35,463 nt of DNA from Candidatus Solibacter sp. (GTDB lineage: Bacteria; Acidobacteriota; Terriglobia; Bryobacterales; Bryobacteraceae). How positions within the stretch are numbered: position 1 is the stretch's first letter; every line of letters starts with the position of its first letter. A model generated the notes under the pieces. The model saw only the letters and a list, made by a program, of their open reading frames with translations. It made no database searches and was not told where the DNA came from. Below are positions 25,513 to 33,064 of this stretch, piece after piece. The translations under genes were made by a program, and so were the position numbers. The stretch covers positions 1-35,463 of the forward strand of contig JAOAPT010000148.1 in the NCBI GenBank assembly GCA_025463045.1. The letters are read 5' to 3'.

Positions 25513-26756
25513 AGCCGGAATACGACATCGTCATCCTCGGACTCTCGGTGACCTCTTCGTGGGGCAACGGCCACGCCACCACCTATCGCAGCCTGATTCG
25601 CGGACTCGCGGAGCGCGGACATCGCGTCCTGTTTCTGGAGCGCGACACGCCGTGGTACGCGGGCAACCGCGACGAACCGAATCCGCGCGGCGCGCACACG
25701 GAACTGTACGACAATTTCGACGACCTGCCCGCCCGCTTCGAACACGCCGTCGCCGATGCCGCGCTCGTGATCGTCGGTTCGTTCGTGCCGGAAGGAACCC
25801 GCGTCGGCGAATGGGTCCTCTCGATCGCGAAGGGGACGACTGCCTTCTACGATATCGATACGCCGGTGACGCTCGCCAAACTCGCCGAGGGCTGCCGCGA
25901 ATATGTCACGCCGGAGTTGATCCGCCGCTATCGCCTCTACCTCTCTTTCACCGGAGGGCCGGTCTTGCGCCTGATCGAAAACCGCTACGGATCGCCGATG
26001 GCCAGAGCGCTCTACTGTTCCGTCGACACCGAGCTATACCGGCCGGAACCGCGCCCCTGTCGATGGGATCTTGGCTATCTCGGTACTTACAGCGACGACC
26101 GGCAGCCCGTACTCGACAGCCTGCTGTTGGAGCCGGCACGCCAATGGAAGGCAGGGCAATTCGCAGTCGTCGGCCCGATGTATCCCAAAGAAATTCGCTG
26201 GCCCGCCAATGTCGATCGCAACTACCACCTTTCCCCGCGTGAGCATCCGCAGTTCTACGGCTCGCAGCGATTCACGCTCAACGTGACGCGAGACGCGATG
26301 AAGCAGGCGGGCTATTCGCCCAGCGTGCGCCTCTTCGAGGCGGGCGCTTGCGCCGCGCCCGTCATCAGCGATTGGTGGGAAGGCTTGGACTCGCTGTTCG
26401 AGATCGGCAAAGAAGTTCTGATCTCCTCGAACAGCGAGGACACGCTTCGTTACTTGAGAGACTGCCCTGACGCAGAGCGTAGCGCGCTCGGCGAAGCGGC
26501 GCGGCTCCGCATTCTCGCAGAGCACACGCCGTGCCAGCGGGCGGCACAACTCGACAGCTACCTGAAGGAAGTCTATGACAACTTTTCTTCTCATCAGGCA
26601 CGGCGAAACGGACGCAAACGGCAAGTCGATCATGGGGTGGAGAACGGGCTGGCATCTCAACGCCCGGGGGAGGCAACAGGTGGAGAAACTCGCGCGAAGG
26701 CTGGAGACGCTGCCGATCCGCGCGGTTTACACGAGCCCGCTGGAGCGGGCACTTGA
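25509..26756 (+). CDS. CgeB-like glycosyltransferase, copy 3, with overrun C-terminus
   Basis: This copy starts at the ATG at 25509 (ATGA overlap) and contains ILGLSVTSSWGNGHATTYRS, RVLFLERDTPWYAGNRD, FYDIDTPVTLAKLAEG, LGYLGTYSDDRQ and TLNVTRDAMKQAGYSPSVRLFEA. It is closest to copy 4. Family similarity ends near LDSYLKEVY, but the frame continues for about 60 more codons, so the protein is 415 residues where copies 2 and 4 have 361 and 367. The extra tail is Arg/Gly-rich and coincides with the start of the phosphatase gene, giving a 182-base overlap. An ATGA at 26575-26578 sits exactly where other genes of this operon end and start, but it is out of frame here. A small indel near 26560-26575 is the simplest explanation. 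Confidence 0.85.
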   Translation: MKPEYDIVILGLSVTSSWGNGHATTYRSLIRGLAERGHRVLFLERDTPWYAGNRDEPNPRGAHTELYDNFDDLPARFEHAVADAALVIVGSFVPEGTRVGEWVLSIAKGTTAFYDIDTPVTLAKLAEGCREYVTPELIRRYRLYLSFTGGPVLRLIENRYGSPMARALYCSVDTELYRPEPRPCRWDLGYLGTYSDDRQPVLDSLLLEPARQWKAGQFAVVGPMYPKEIRWPANVDRNYHLSPREHPQFYGSQRFTLNVTRDAMKQAGYSPSVRLFEAGACAAPVISDWWEGLDSLFEIGKEVLISSNSEDTLRYLRDCPDAERSALGEAARLRILAEHTPCQRAAQLDSYLKEVYDNFSSHQARRNGRKRQVDHGVENGLASQRPGEATGGETRAKAGDAADPRGLHEPAGAGT

Positions 26757-27177
26757 GACCGCCGAACCGGTGGCGCAACGGCACGGGTTGGCGCCCCGGC
26801 CGCTCGACGATCTGGGCGAAATGCGCCTCGGCGCATGGGAAGGGAAGTCCTTGGCGGAACTCGATCAGCGGGAGGATTTCAAGCGCTTCAACACGTATCG
26901 CAGCGGAGTGCGCGCGCCCGGGGGCGAATTGATGCTGGAGACTCAAACGCGCATGGTCGCCCGCCTCGAAGCGCTCGCGCACGAGCACCCCGATCAAACC
27001 GTCGCCGTAGTCAGTCACGGCGATCCGCTGCGAGCCGTGGTGGCCCACTACTTGGGGATGTCGTTGGATCACCTGCTCCGCTTCGAGATCAGTCCCGCGT
27101 CCCTCAGTGTCCTGGAAGCCGGCGAATGGGGTGCGAGAATCACGTGCCTCAACGACACGGGAGAGGTTCCGCGATGA
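26575..27177 (+). CDS. Histidine phosphatase family protein
   Basis: A 200-residue member of the phosphoglycerate-mutase-like histidine phosphatases. LIRHGETDANG contains the phospho-accepting His with its neighbouring Arg, YTSPLERALETA follows, GEMRLGAWEGKSL supplies the acid region, and VVSHGDPLRAVV the second catalytic His. Substrates in this family range from sugar phosphates to nucleotides and cofactor intermediates. Within the locus it lies between two glycosyltransferase genes, so a phosphorylated sugar or glycan intermediate is plausible. The ATG at 26575 lies inside the overrun tail of the upstream gene; the stop overlaps the next start as ATGA. Confidence 0.9.
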   Translation: MTTFLLIRHGETDANGKSIMGWRTGWHLNARGRQQVEKLARRLETLPIRAVYTSPLERALETAEPVAQRHGLAPRPLDDLGEMRLGAWEGKSLAELDQREDFKRFNTYRSGVRAPGGELMLETQTRMVARLEALAHEHPDQTVAVVSHGDPLRAVVAHYLGMSLDHLLRFEISPASLSVLEAGEWGARITCLNDTGEVPR

Positions 27178-28277
27178 AGCTCGTGATCTTCGGCTTGAGC
27201 GTCAGTTCCTCCTGGGGCAATGGCCACGCGACGCTCTGGCGCGGCCTGTGTGGAGCGCTCGCCCGGCGCGGCCACGACATCGTATTTCTGGAGCGCGACC
27301 TGCCCTTCTACGCCAGCCATCGCGACCTGACGGACCTCCCAGGCGGCGGCCAGTTGATCCTCTACCGCGAGTGGCAGAACGCCCTCGACGCGGCAGCTCC
27401 CCATCTGGCCGACGCGGATGTCGCGATGGTAACCTCCTACTGCCCCGACGGTGTCGTCGCCACCGACCTCGTGCTCCTCTCCGCCGCGCAGCTCAAAGTG
27501 TTTTACGACCTCGACACGCCGGTCACCCTCTCGCGTCTCGCAGAAGGACTGCCCGTCGATTACATCGGCCCGCGCGGCCTTGCGGATTTCGACGTCGTCC
27601 TCAGCTATACCGGCGGCCGCTCGCTCGATGGATTGCGCCGGCAATTGGGTGCGCGGCGTGTCGCGCCGCTCTATGGCAGCGTCGATCCCGACATTCACAA
27701 GCCCGTGCCGGTCGACGAACGGTTTCGAGCCGACCTCGGATATCTCGGCACGTTCGCGGCGGACCGTCAAGCCGCCGTACGCGAGTTGTTCGTCGAACCC
27801 GCTCGAGGTCTACCCCATAGTCGATTCCTGCTCGCCGGCTCGATGTACGACGGCAGTTTTCCCTGGCAGCCCAACATCTTCTTCATTGATCACCTCGCCC
27901 CTGCCGATCACCCTGCGTTCTACTGCTCGACGCGTCTGACGCTGAACGTCACCCGTCGCTCCATGGCGGAAACGGGGTACTGCCCGTCCGGGCGGCTCTT
28001 CGAAGCCACCGCATGCGGGGCGCCGGTGCTCAGCGATTGTTGGGTCGGCCTGGATCAGTTCTTCGAACCGGGTTCCGAGATCTTGCTTGCCGGCAGTACC
28101 GAAGAAGCGATCGCGGCGCTCGACCGTAGTCCCAAAGAATTGCGGCGCATCGGTAGCGCAGCGCGGGAGCACACGCTCGCGAAACACACGGCGGCAATCC
28201 GCGCCGTGGAACTGGAGCGGATTCTCGACCAGACCTGGGGGTCGCGCGCGGAATCCGCCGAGATGGAGACAGTCTGA
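27174..28277 (+). CDS. CgeB-like glycosyltransferase, copy 4
   Basis: The fourth paralogue has 367 residues: VIFGLSVSSSWGNGHATLWRG, HDIVFLERDLPFYASHRD, FYDLDTPVTLSRLAEG, LGYLGTFAADRQ and TLNVTRRSMAETGYCPSGRLFEA. It shares these blocks almost position for position with copy 3, so the pair probably arose by a recent duplication with the phosphatase gene now between them. The ATG at 27174 overlaps the phosphatase stop; the frame open upstream to 26835 is an antisense-like shadow over the phosphatase gene. The stop at 28275-28277 is followed after one base by the nucleotidyltransferase start. Confidence 0.9.
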   Translation: MKLVIFGLSVSSSWGNGHATLWRGLCGALARRGHDIVFLERDLPFYASHRDLTDLPGGGQLILYREWQNALDAAAPHLADADVAMVTSYCPDGVVATDLVLLSAAQLKVFYDLDTPVTLSRLAEGLPVDYIGPRGLADFDVVLSYTGGRSLDGLRRQLGARRVAPLYGSVDPDIHKPVPVDERFRADLGYLGTFAADRQAAVRELFVEPARGLPHSRFLLAGSMYDGSFPWQPNIFFIDHLAPADHPAFYCSTRLTLNVTRRSMAETGYCPSGRLFEATACGAPVLSDCWVGLDQFFEPGSEILLAGSTEEAIAALDRSPKELRRIGSAAREHTLAKHTAAIRAVELERILDQTWGSRAESAEMETV

Positions 28278-28278
28278 T

Positions 28279-29028
28279 ATGTGGGGAATAATTCCAGCGG
28301 CAGGGAAGGGAAGCCGCATTCAACCTCTGGCCTTCTCGAAAGAACTCTTGCCCGTGAGTGCGCATCTGGAAGACGGTAAGCATCGGCCGCGCGCCGTGAG
28401 CGACTACCTGATGGAGCGTCTCGTAATCGGCGGCGCAAGGCGCCTCTGCTGTGTCATCTCACCGTCAAAATCCGACATCCTTGAATACTACGGCGGCTCT
28501 GCGTATGGCACGCCGATCTGTTATTGCGTCCAGCCGGAGCCGCTTGGATTGTGCGACGCCATCTTCCGCGCACTGCCGGTGATCGACGAACGCGAGCCGG
28601 TCCTCATCGGGTTGCCCGACACCGTCTGGTTCCCGGCCGACGGCTTGCGCCAACTTCCGGACGATCGCCTGTCGTTCCTCCTCTTCCGCGTCGAACGGCC
28701 GCAGTTCTTCGACGCCGTCATCACCGATGACGAGGGACGAGTGGCGGAAATCCAGGTGAAGCAGCCCGCGCCCGGGTCGAACTGGATCTGGGGCGCCTTC
28801 AAAATGCCGGGTGCGATCTTCCGCGAACTTCACGATCTGTGGCTTCAAAGAGGCGACGAATACATGGGTACGTTGGTGAACGCATGGTTGGCTCGCGGCG
28901 GACAGGCGTGGTCCGTCCGCGCGACGGGCTCGTATTTGGATGTCGGCGCGATGGAAGGCTACTTCGAGGCGATGCGCACCTTGTCGGAGCCCGGGATTGA
29001 AGCCGCCGCATCCGGAGGGCGTCCGTGA
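28279..29028 (+). CDS. Sugar-phosphate nucleotidyltransferase
   Basis: A 249-residue NTP-transferase-fold enzyme. The nucleotide-binding signature IIPAAGKGSRIQPL is at the N-terminus, followed by SKELLPV with the expected Lys. LIGLPDTVWFP matches the Asp-containing metal loop, and SYLDVGAMEGYFEA the C-terminal family ending. It resembles RmlA/GalU-type glucose-1-phosphate nucleotidyltransferases but is slightly short and lacks the long C-terminal allosteric region. The likely reaction is NTP plus sugar-1-phosphate to NDP-sugar and pyrophosphate. The ATG at 28279 has GGAGA upstream and lies one base after the previous stop. It presumably supplies the donor for one or more of the transferases of the locus. 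Confidence 0.9.
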   Translation: MWGIIPAAGKGSRIQPLAFSKELLPVSAHLEDGKHRPRAVSDYLMERLVIGGARRLCCVISPSKSDILEYYGGSAYGTPICYCVQPEPLGLCDAIFRALPVIDEREPVLIGLPDTVWFPADGLRQLPDDRLSFLLFRVERPQFFDAVITDDEGRVAEIQVKQPAPGSNWIWGAFKMPGAIFRELHDLWLQRGDEYMGTLVNAWLARGGQAWSVRATGSYLDVGAMEGYFEAMRTLSEPGIEAAASGGRP

Positions 29029-29750
29029 CCGCACAGTGGACGCAGGAAGAAATTCGCCGGCGTGTATCCGAACTCGGCGACTGGTTTCAAAACATGGATC
29101 TGGGCGGCGTGCAGACCGCGCCGCACCACTTCCTCGGTGATTATCCGTCGTGTAAGTGGCGCAGCTTCTCCCACGCGATCCCGGCCGATTTGAGCGGGAA
29201 AAGCGTGCTCGATATCGGCTGCAACGCGGGGTTCTACGCAATCGAGATGAAGCGCCGCGGCGCTGCGCGCGTCGTCGGCATCGATTCCGATCCCACCTAC
29301 CTCGATCAGGCCCGCTTCGCCGCCGACGTCGCCGGTGCGAAGATCGAGTTTCGTGAACTCGACGTCTATCAGGTCGAGAACCTCCACGAGAAGTTCGACA
29401 TGGTGTTCTTCATGGGCGTGCTGTATCATCTACGCCACCCGCTGCTCGCGCTCGACCTGCTCTGGGAGCACGTCGTCGGCGATACCCTCGTCTTCCAATC
29501 GCTCATGCGTGGCAGCCGTGACATCGTGCCCGTGGAGCCCGACTACCCCTTCTCGGAGACCGGCATTTTCCACGATGCCGCGTATCCCGCGATGTACTTC
29601 GTGGAGCATAGCTATTCGCACGATCCCACCAACTGGTGGATTCCGAATCGCGCGGGTGCTGAGGCCATGCTGCGCAGCGCCGGATTTACGATCACCGGCC
29701 ATCCCGAGGAGGAAGTGTACATCTGCAAGAGGAGGAGCGACCGTGGTTGA
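29025..29750 (+). CDS. SAM-dependent methyltransferase, CmoB-like
   Basis: The 241-residue class I methyltransferase has motif I in VLDIGCNAGFYAIEMKRRG, the acidic ribose-binding residue in VVGIDSDP, and FDMVFFMGVLYHLRHPL further on. Its overall pattern resembles CmoB/DUF1698-type enzymes, but the genomic setting argues against a tRNA role. The GTG start at 29025 overlaps the previous stop as GTGA, with GGAGGG upstream. I recall a methyltransferase family of this look in glycan cassettes with a B12-type radical SAM gene, unverified. It probably O-methylates a sugar of the product. Its last 8 bases overlap the glycosidase-like gene. Confidence 0.88.
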   Translation: MTAQWTQEEIRRRVSELGDWFQNMDLGGVQTAPHHFLGDYPSCKWRSFSHAIPADLSGKSVLDIGCNAGFYAIEMKRRGAARVVGIDSDPTYLDQARFAADVAGAKIEFRELDVYQVENLHEKFDMVFFMGVLYHLRHPLLALDLLWEHVVGDTLVFQSLMRGSRDIVPVEPDYPFSETGIFHDAAYPAMYFVEHSYSHDPTNWWIPNRAGAEAMLRSAGFTITGHPEEEVYICKRRSDRG

Positions 29751-30627
29751 GGCCGTGATGCTCTGGAACGAGCCGAACAACCTGTCCCATTGGAACTTCG
29801 AAATCGATCCCGGATGGACGGCGTATGCGCGAATGATCAACCTCGCGGCCGACGCCGTCAGGGCAGAGCGTCCCAACCTGCCGCGTGCGCTCGGAGGCAT
29901 CTCGCCGATCGATCCGGGCTTTCTCCGCAATATGCAAACGCAATGCGTCTTGGGGCATGTGAATGTTGTCGCACTCCATGGCTTCCCCCTCGATTGGAAT
30001 CACTGGACGATTCACGAGTGGCCCGACAAGCTGGACGAAATCCGCGCTGTCACCGATCTGCCGCTGTGGATCTCAGAGGTCGGCGTATCCACGTTCGGCG
30101 CCGACGAAGTCCAGCAGTTCGGCCTCAAGCGAACCGCGGAATTGCTGATCGGACGCGCCGAGCGCATCCACTGGTATAGCCTCTACGACCTGCCACGCGC
30201 ATGGCCCGCAACCACGCGCCATCGCGAGGCCGAAGGCTCGTCCTACTATCGTCACTTCTACATGGGCCTCGTCCGCGAGGACGGAACGCCGAAACCTGCG
30301 TACGCGGATTTTACGGACTACACGCCCGATCTCGGAATCTGCCAGTGGTTCCACTTCGAAGACCCGCGACTGGATGATGCTGTGGCCAAGCTCAAGGAAC
30401 TCGGAGTGCGTCATCTGCGCACAGGTCTGAGCTGGGCCGACAGCTTTCGCCCCGAAGCCGAAAAATGGTTCGACCGCCAGATGAAAGCGCTCGAGCCCTT
30501 CGACACCACCGTGACCTACTGCTTCACTCCCGAACATCTGGGAGTCTTGCCGAACCACACCAGCCCGCCGAAAGAACCTCAGCAGTTCGCGGATTTCTGC
30601 GCCGCCATGACGCGCAGATACGCTTGA
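29743..30627 (+). CDS. Circularly permuted glycosidase-like TIM barrel
   Basis: The GTG at 29743, with GGAGGAG upstream, gives a 294-residue protein. The open frame back to 29335 is a shadow of the methyltransferase gene. It starts within the strand carrying the acid/base motif (VMLWNEPNNLSHW, Glu10), continues through VNVVALHGFP, the nucleophile strand LWISEVGVST (Glu112), RIHWYSLYD and a SSYYRHFYMGLVREDGTPKP segment. It then carries what is the N-terminal part of the barrel in the fusion protein at 18870: DLGICQWFHFED, VRHLRTGLSWADSF, YCFTPEHLGVLPNHTSPPKE, ending AAMTRRYA. So strands 4-8 precede strands 1-3. Both expected catalytic glutamates are present. It is the last gene of the right arm; no signal peptide is visible. 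The role could be trimming or transglycosylation of the glycan. Confidence 0.87.
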   Translation: MVEAVMLWNEPNNLSHWNFEIDPGWTAYARMINLAADAVRAERPNLPRALGGISPIDPGFLRNMQTQCVLGHVNVVALHGFPLDWNHWTIHEWPDKLDEIRAVTDLPLWISEVGVSTFGADEVQQFGLKRTAELLIGRAERIHWYSLYDLPRAWPATTRHREAEGSSYYRHFYMGLVREDGTPKPAYADFTDYTPDLGICQWFHFEDPRLDDAVAKLKELGVRHLRTGLSWADSFRPEAEKWFDRQMKALEPFDTTVTYCFTPEHLGVLPNHTSPPKEPQQFADFCAAMTRRYA

Positions 30628-30684
30628 GTCGTGAAATGGCGAAGGAAAGGCGAAAAGTGGCAGACCGTTTGCAAGTGAACCAGC

Positions 30685-31062
30685 ATGGCTATCCAAGAAT
30701 TACAAAACGAACCGATGATGGCGCACCTGATCGCGACCCTGGACTCCGGCCACAGCGTCGGCCATTATGGCCGCCTGGTCTTCGCCATGGTGGCACGCCA
30801 TTTTCTCAACCGCGAAGAGTTGACCGCCTACCTGGAAAAAGATCCCGAGATCGATCCCGAGCGCGCCGAATCGCTCGTCCAACAGGTCGAATCGCGCGAC
30901 TACAATCCGCCCAAACGCGAGCGAATCCTCGAGTGGATGCAGCGGCAGGAATTTCCAGTCTGTCCCGATCCGAATGATCCCGGACAGTGCAACGTTTACC
31001 GCAATCTCGAATTCCCAAAGGAAGTGTACGAAAAAATCGAAGCGTTCCAGCGGGGAAACTAA
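30685..31062 (+). CDS. Conserved-looking hypothetical protein
   Basis: A 125-residue soluble protein with an ATG at 30685 and only a weak ribosome-binding site. It opens MAIQELQNEPMMAHLIATLD, contains a charged helical middle (EELTAYLEKDPEIDPERAESLV) and a Pro/Cys segment (FPVCPDPNDPGQCNVYRNLEFP). The two cysteines, ten residues apart, could form a metal or disulfide pair. Composition and codon pattern look genuinely coding. I have seen similar sequences in acidobacterial genomes but know no function. It starts 57 bases after the glycan operon and may be read through from it. Confidence 0.7.
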   Translation: MAIQELQNEPMMAHLIATLDSGHSVGHYGRLVFAMVARHFLNREELTAYLEKDPEIDPERAESLVQQVESRDYNPPKRERILEWMQRQEFPVCPDPNDPGQCNVYRNLEFPKEVYEKIEAFQRGN

Positions 31063-31081
31063 CCGGAGTACGGTAGAGACA

Positions 31082-31250
31082 ATGGGCGTTGTTCGAGTGA
31101 AGATCCAGACGGTCGACGACATCTATAAACTGCTCCGCACGGCTGTGATCGAGGTTCTGTCCGCATCGACTGGGCCGGAAATTACGAGGGACAGTTTCGT
31201 CTGCAAGCGATCGGGTCGCCGGCTAACTGGCGCTGCATCGGAAGATTAGC
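31082..31250 (+). pseudogene. Remnant of a small gene
   Basis: An ATG at 31082 begins a 55-codon frame, MGVVRVKIQTVDDIYKLLRTAV. In a second frame, bases about 31183-31239 encode YEGQFRLQAIGSPANWRCI, which reads like the end of a small conserved protein. The two pieces fit a single original gene with an internal deletion and frameshift. The family name is not known to me, and the reconstruction rests on pattern memory, so it should be treated as tentative. The remnant ends against the Ku stop codon on the opposite strand. Alternatively the 55-residue frame is a real small gene. Confidence 0.35.
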
Positions 31251-32229
31251 CTGTTTTATCTGGCCGCCGTTTCTGCCGCGCCGACTTCGCTGGCACCGCG
31301 CCCCGATCCTTCTGCACGGGCTTGCGCGCGGCCGCGAGACTGCGCTTCAATGCCTGCATGATGTCGATCACCGGTGCCTTCGCCTGCCGCTCTCGCTGAC
31401 TTGACGCTCCGGCCGCGGGCGTCGGCGAACGCTTCGCAATCAAGTCGCGCAGGTGCTCTTCGAACGTGTCCTTCAGCTTCGCCGGATCGAAGGGCGCCTC
31501 CATCGCGCGAATCAGCAGGACCGCGAGTTCCAGTTCCTTCGGCGAGACATCTACATCGCCCTTCCATTCCTGGTCGGTCCGGACTTCGTTGGCGTAGAAG
31601 AGCGTGTGGAGGATCAAGCCCTGCTTCCCAGGTCGAATCACAACCGCGTGCTCGCGCCCGTGCATCGCAAGCGTACCGAGGGCCACATCGCCCGTACTCT
31701 GCAGCGCCTTGACGAGAAGAACGAAAGGCTTCTCTCCCTCCGGCTCGGGGACAAGATAGTAGGACGTATCGAAGTAGATCGGGTCGATTTCGGCGAGCCG
31801 TACAAACTCCAATATCGGCAACTCGGTGGATGTGTCCGGACGCAGTGCGGCAATTTCCTCACGCCTCAAAACCACGAACTGGTCCTTCTCCACTTCATAG
31901 CCCTTCATGATCGAATCCGCGGAAACCGGAGTTTTCGCGTCGTCGGCAACCGTACTCTGACGCACGCGCGACACGGTCTCGGGCTGGGGTTGCGAAGAGG
32001 GTGGCGAAGAGGGCCGCGTTGATATCGGCCGCGGGAATTCGTGAACTACACCGCGCGACCCGGACTCGCGGCGTTCCGGCGGATCGGCCTCTTCCTCTAC
32101 ATCCGCCTCCGGCTCCGCTGCATAGACGTGATGAAACTTGACTCGCTCCCGCCGTGCCGCTTTGTACATCCGAACCGGGACGGCAACCATTCCGAACGCG
32201 ATTCTGCCGCGCCACACCGTTGAAGCCAC
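31246..32229 (-). CDS. ku: Ku protein of bacterial NHEJ
   Basis: This 327-residue bacterial Ku homologue would bind DNA double-strand ends as a homodimer and recruit ligase LigD. The family opening STVWRGRIAFGMVAVPVRMYKAARRERVKF is shown here in part (STVWRGRIAFGMV); ILEFVRLAEIDPIYFDTSYY, RPGKQGLILHTLFYANEVR and ELELAVLLIRAM follow. Residues about 39-102 replace the usual short loop with a longer acidic then Pro/Ser-rich insertion (FPRPISTRPSSPPSSQPQP). The C-terminus is a Lys/Arg-rich tail, known in other Ku proteins to aid DNA binding. The start is a GTG at 32229, seven bases after the upstream isomerase stop. No ligD lies in the window. Confidence 0.92.
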   Translation of the reverse strand: MASTVWRGRIAFGMVAVPVRMYKAARRERVKFHHVYAAEPEADVEEEADPPERRESGSRGVVHEFPRPISTRPSSPPSSQPQPETVSRVRQSTVADDAKTPVSADSIMKGYEVEKDQFVVLRREEIAALRPDTSTELPILEFVRLAEIDPIYFDTSYYLVPEPEGEKPFVLLVKALQSTGDVALGTLAMHGREHAVVIRPGKQGLILHTLFYANEVRTDQEWKGDVDVSPKELELAVLLIRAMEAPFDPAKLKDTFEEHLRDLIAKRSPTPAAGASSQRERQAKAPVIDIMQALKRSLAAARKPVQKDRGAVPAKSARQKRRPDKTG

Positions 32230-32236
32230 GGTGCAA

Positions 32237-33064
32237 TCACCGCAACTCGCGTGCCAATGTGAAGCACTCGCGCGCGATCCGCCGCAGCACCAGCGACTGC
32301 GCCCACCGATCGCTCTCGTGTCCGTAATAAATCCTCGGACTGAGTAATTCCGGCACGAACAAAATGTAATCGCCCGCCGCGGCGTTCCTCAAAAACGCCG
32401 CGAACGACTGGGTCCACATCGTCCGGAAATGCTCGACGAAAGGCTGCGTCTCCGTGTCGCCCTCACCGATATCCACCTGAATACAGCCGGGATTGCCGAT
32501 CCTCCCGTGCACAAATCGAACGCGCTCGATCACTGGCTGGATATATCGCAGCTTATTTTCGAAGCCGCCATACACCATCTCCAGCCCCGTGTACCAGTGC
32601 GAGAAATCCCCGTTGAAGCGCAACTCCGGAAACTTCACGACGAACTGCACCGTACGCCACAGATCCTGGAAAATCGTGGCGCGATGAGTCTCAACGTACA
32701 ACGGAATCCCGTACCGCTCCGACGCAGCGAGCACCGCATCGATCAGTCGATCGGCCTCCGCATCGTCTTCCATGCCCCACCCGATGTGCAGTGTGCCGCA
32801 CTCCACTCCTTCATCGCGAAACCGTGCCGCGAGCAAGTCCGCATCGGCCGGCGCGTTGACCCTCCCCAGACTCGCCTTCCCGAGCCCCCACCGTGCGCAC
32901 GCCGACTGCTGTTTCGCAGTCGCCGGCGCGGCGAATTGCACGCCCTCGTATCCCGCCTCCGCGATCGCCTCGAAATCGACCGGCGCACCTTCGAGCGACA
33001 TCAAATTGAGATAGCACCGCAGCGACGGCGCGCCTGAGTCGCCGTCCGAGGTGTTCCGGATCAT
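32237..33064 (-). CDS. Sugar phosphate isomerase/epimerase, TIM barrel (1)
   Basis: A 275-residue xylose-isomerase-like/AP-endonuclease-2 superfamily barrel. FEAIAEAGYEGVQFA is the typical first strand-helix unit. ECGTLHIGWG, PLYVETHRATIFQD (likely metal-binding Glu/His), LRFNGDFSHWYTG and RFVHGRIGNPGC supply the other positions where metal ligands sit in the family. The C-terminal SFAAFLRNAAAGDYILFVPELL closes the barrel. The ATG at 33064 overlaps the PhyH stop as ATGA, so translation is coupled. It probably isomerises or epimerises a sugar or polyol, possibly one oxidised by the Gfo/Idh/MocA enzyme of the same operon. The Ku gene follows directly. Confidence 0.87.
   Translation of the reverse strand: MIRNTSDGDSGAPSLRCYLNLMSLEGAPVDFEAIAEAGYEGVQFAAPATAKQQSACARWGLGKASLGRVNAPADADLLAARFRDEGVECGTLHIGWGMEDDAEADRLIDAVLAASERYGIPLYVETHRATIFQDLWRTVQFVVKFPELRFNGDFSHWYTGLEMVYGGFENKLRYIQPVIERVRFVHGRIGNPGCIQVDIGEGDTETQPFVEHFRTMWTQSFAAFLRNAAAGDYILFVPELLSPRIYYGHESDRWAQSLVLRRIARECFTLARELR

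Noticed and set aside
29335-29742. Possible missing N-terminal half of the permuted barrel in the same open frame
   Set aside because: Checked because it bears on the permutation claim. The sequence is Ser/Arg/Cys-rich shadow of the methyltransferase gene and contains none of the expected blocks (LGIxxWF, LRTGxxWAD).
30628-30684. Possible continuation of a second barrel after the stop at 30625
   Set aside because: No frame here reads like the expected WVELWNEP strand, so a simple premature stop in a longer tandem protein is not supported.
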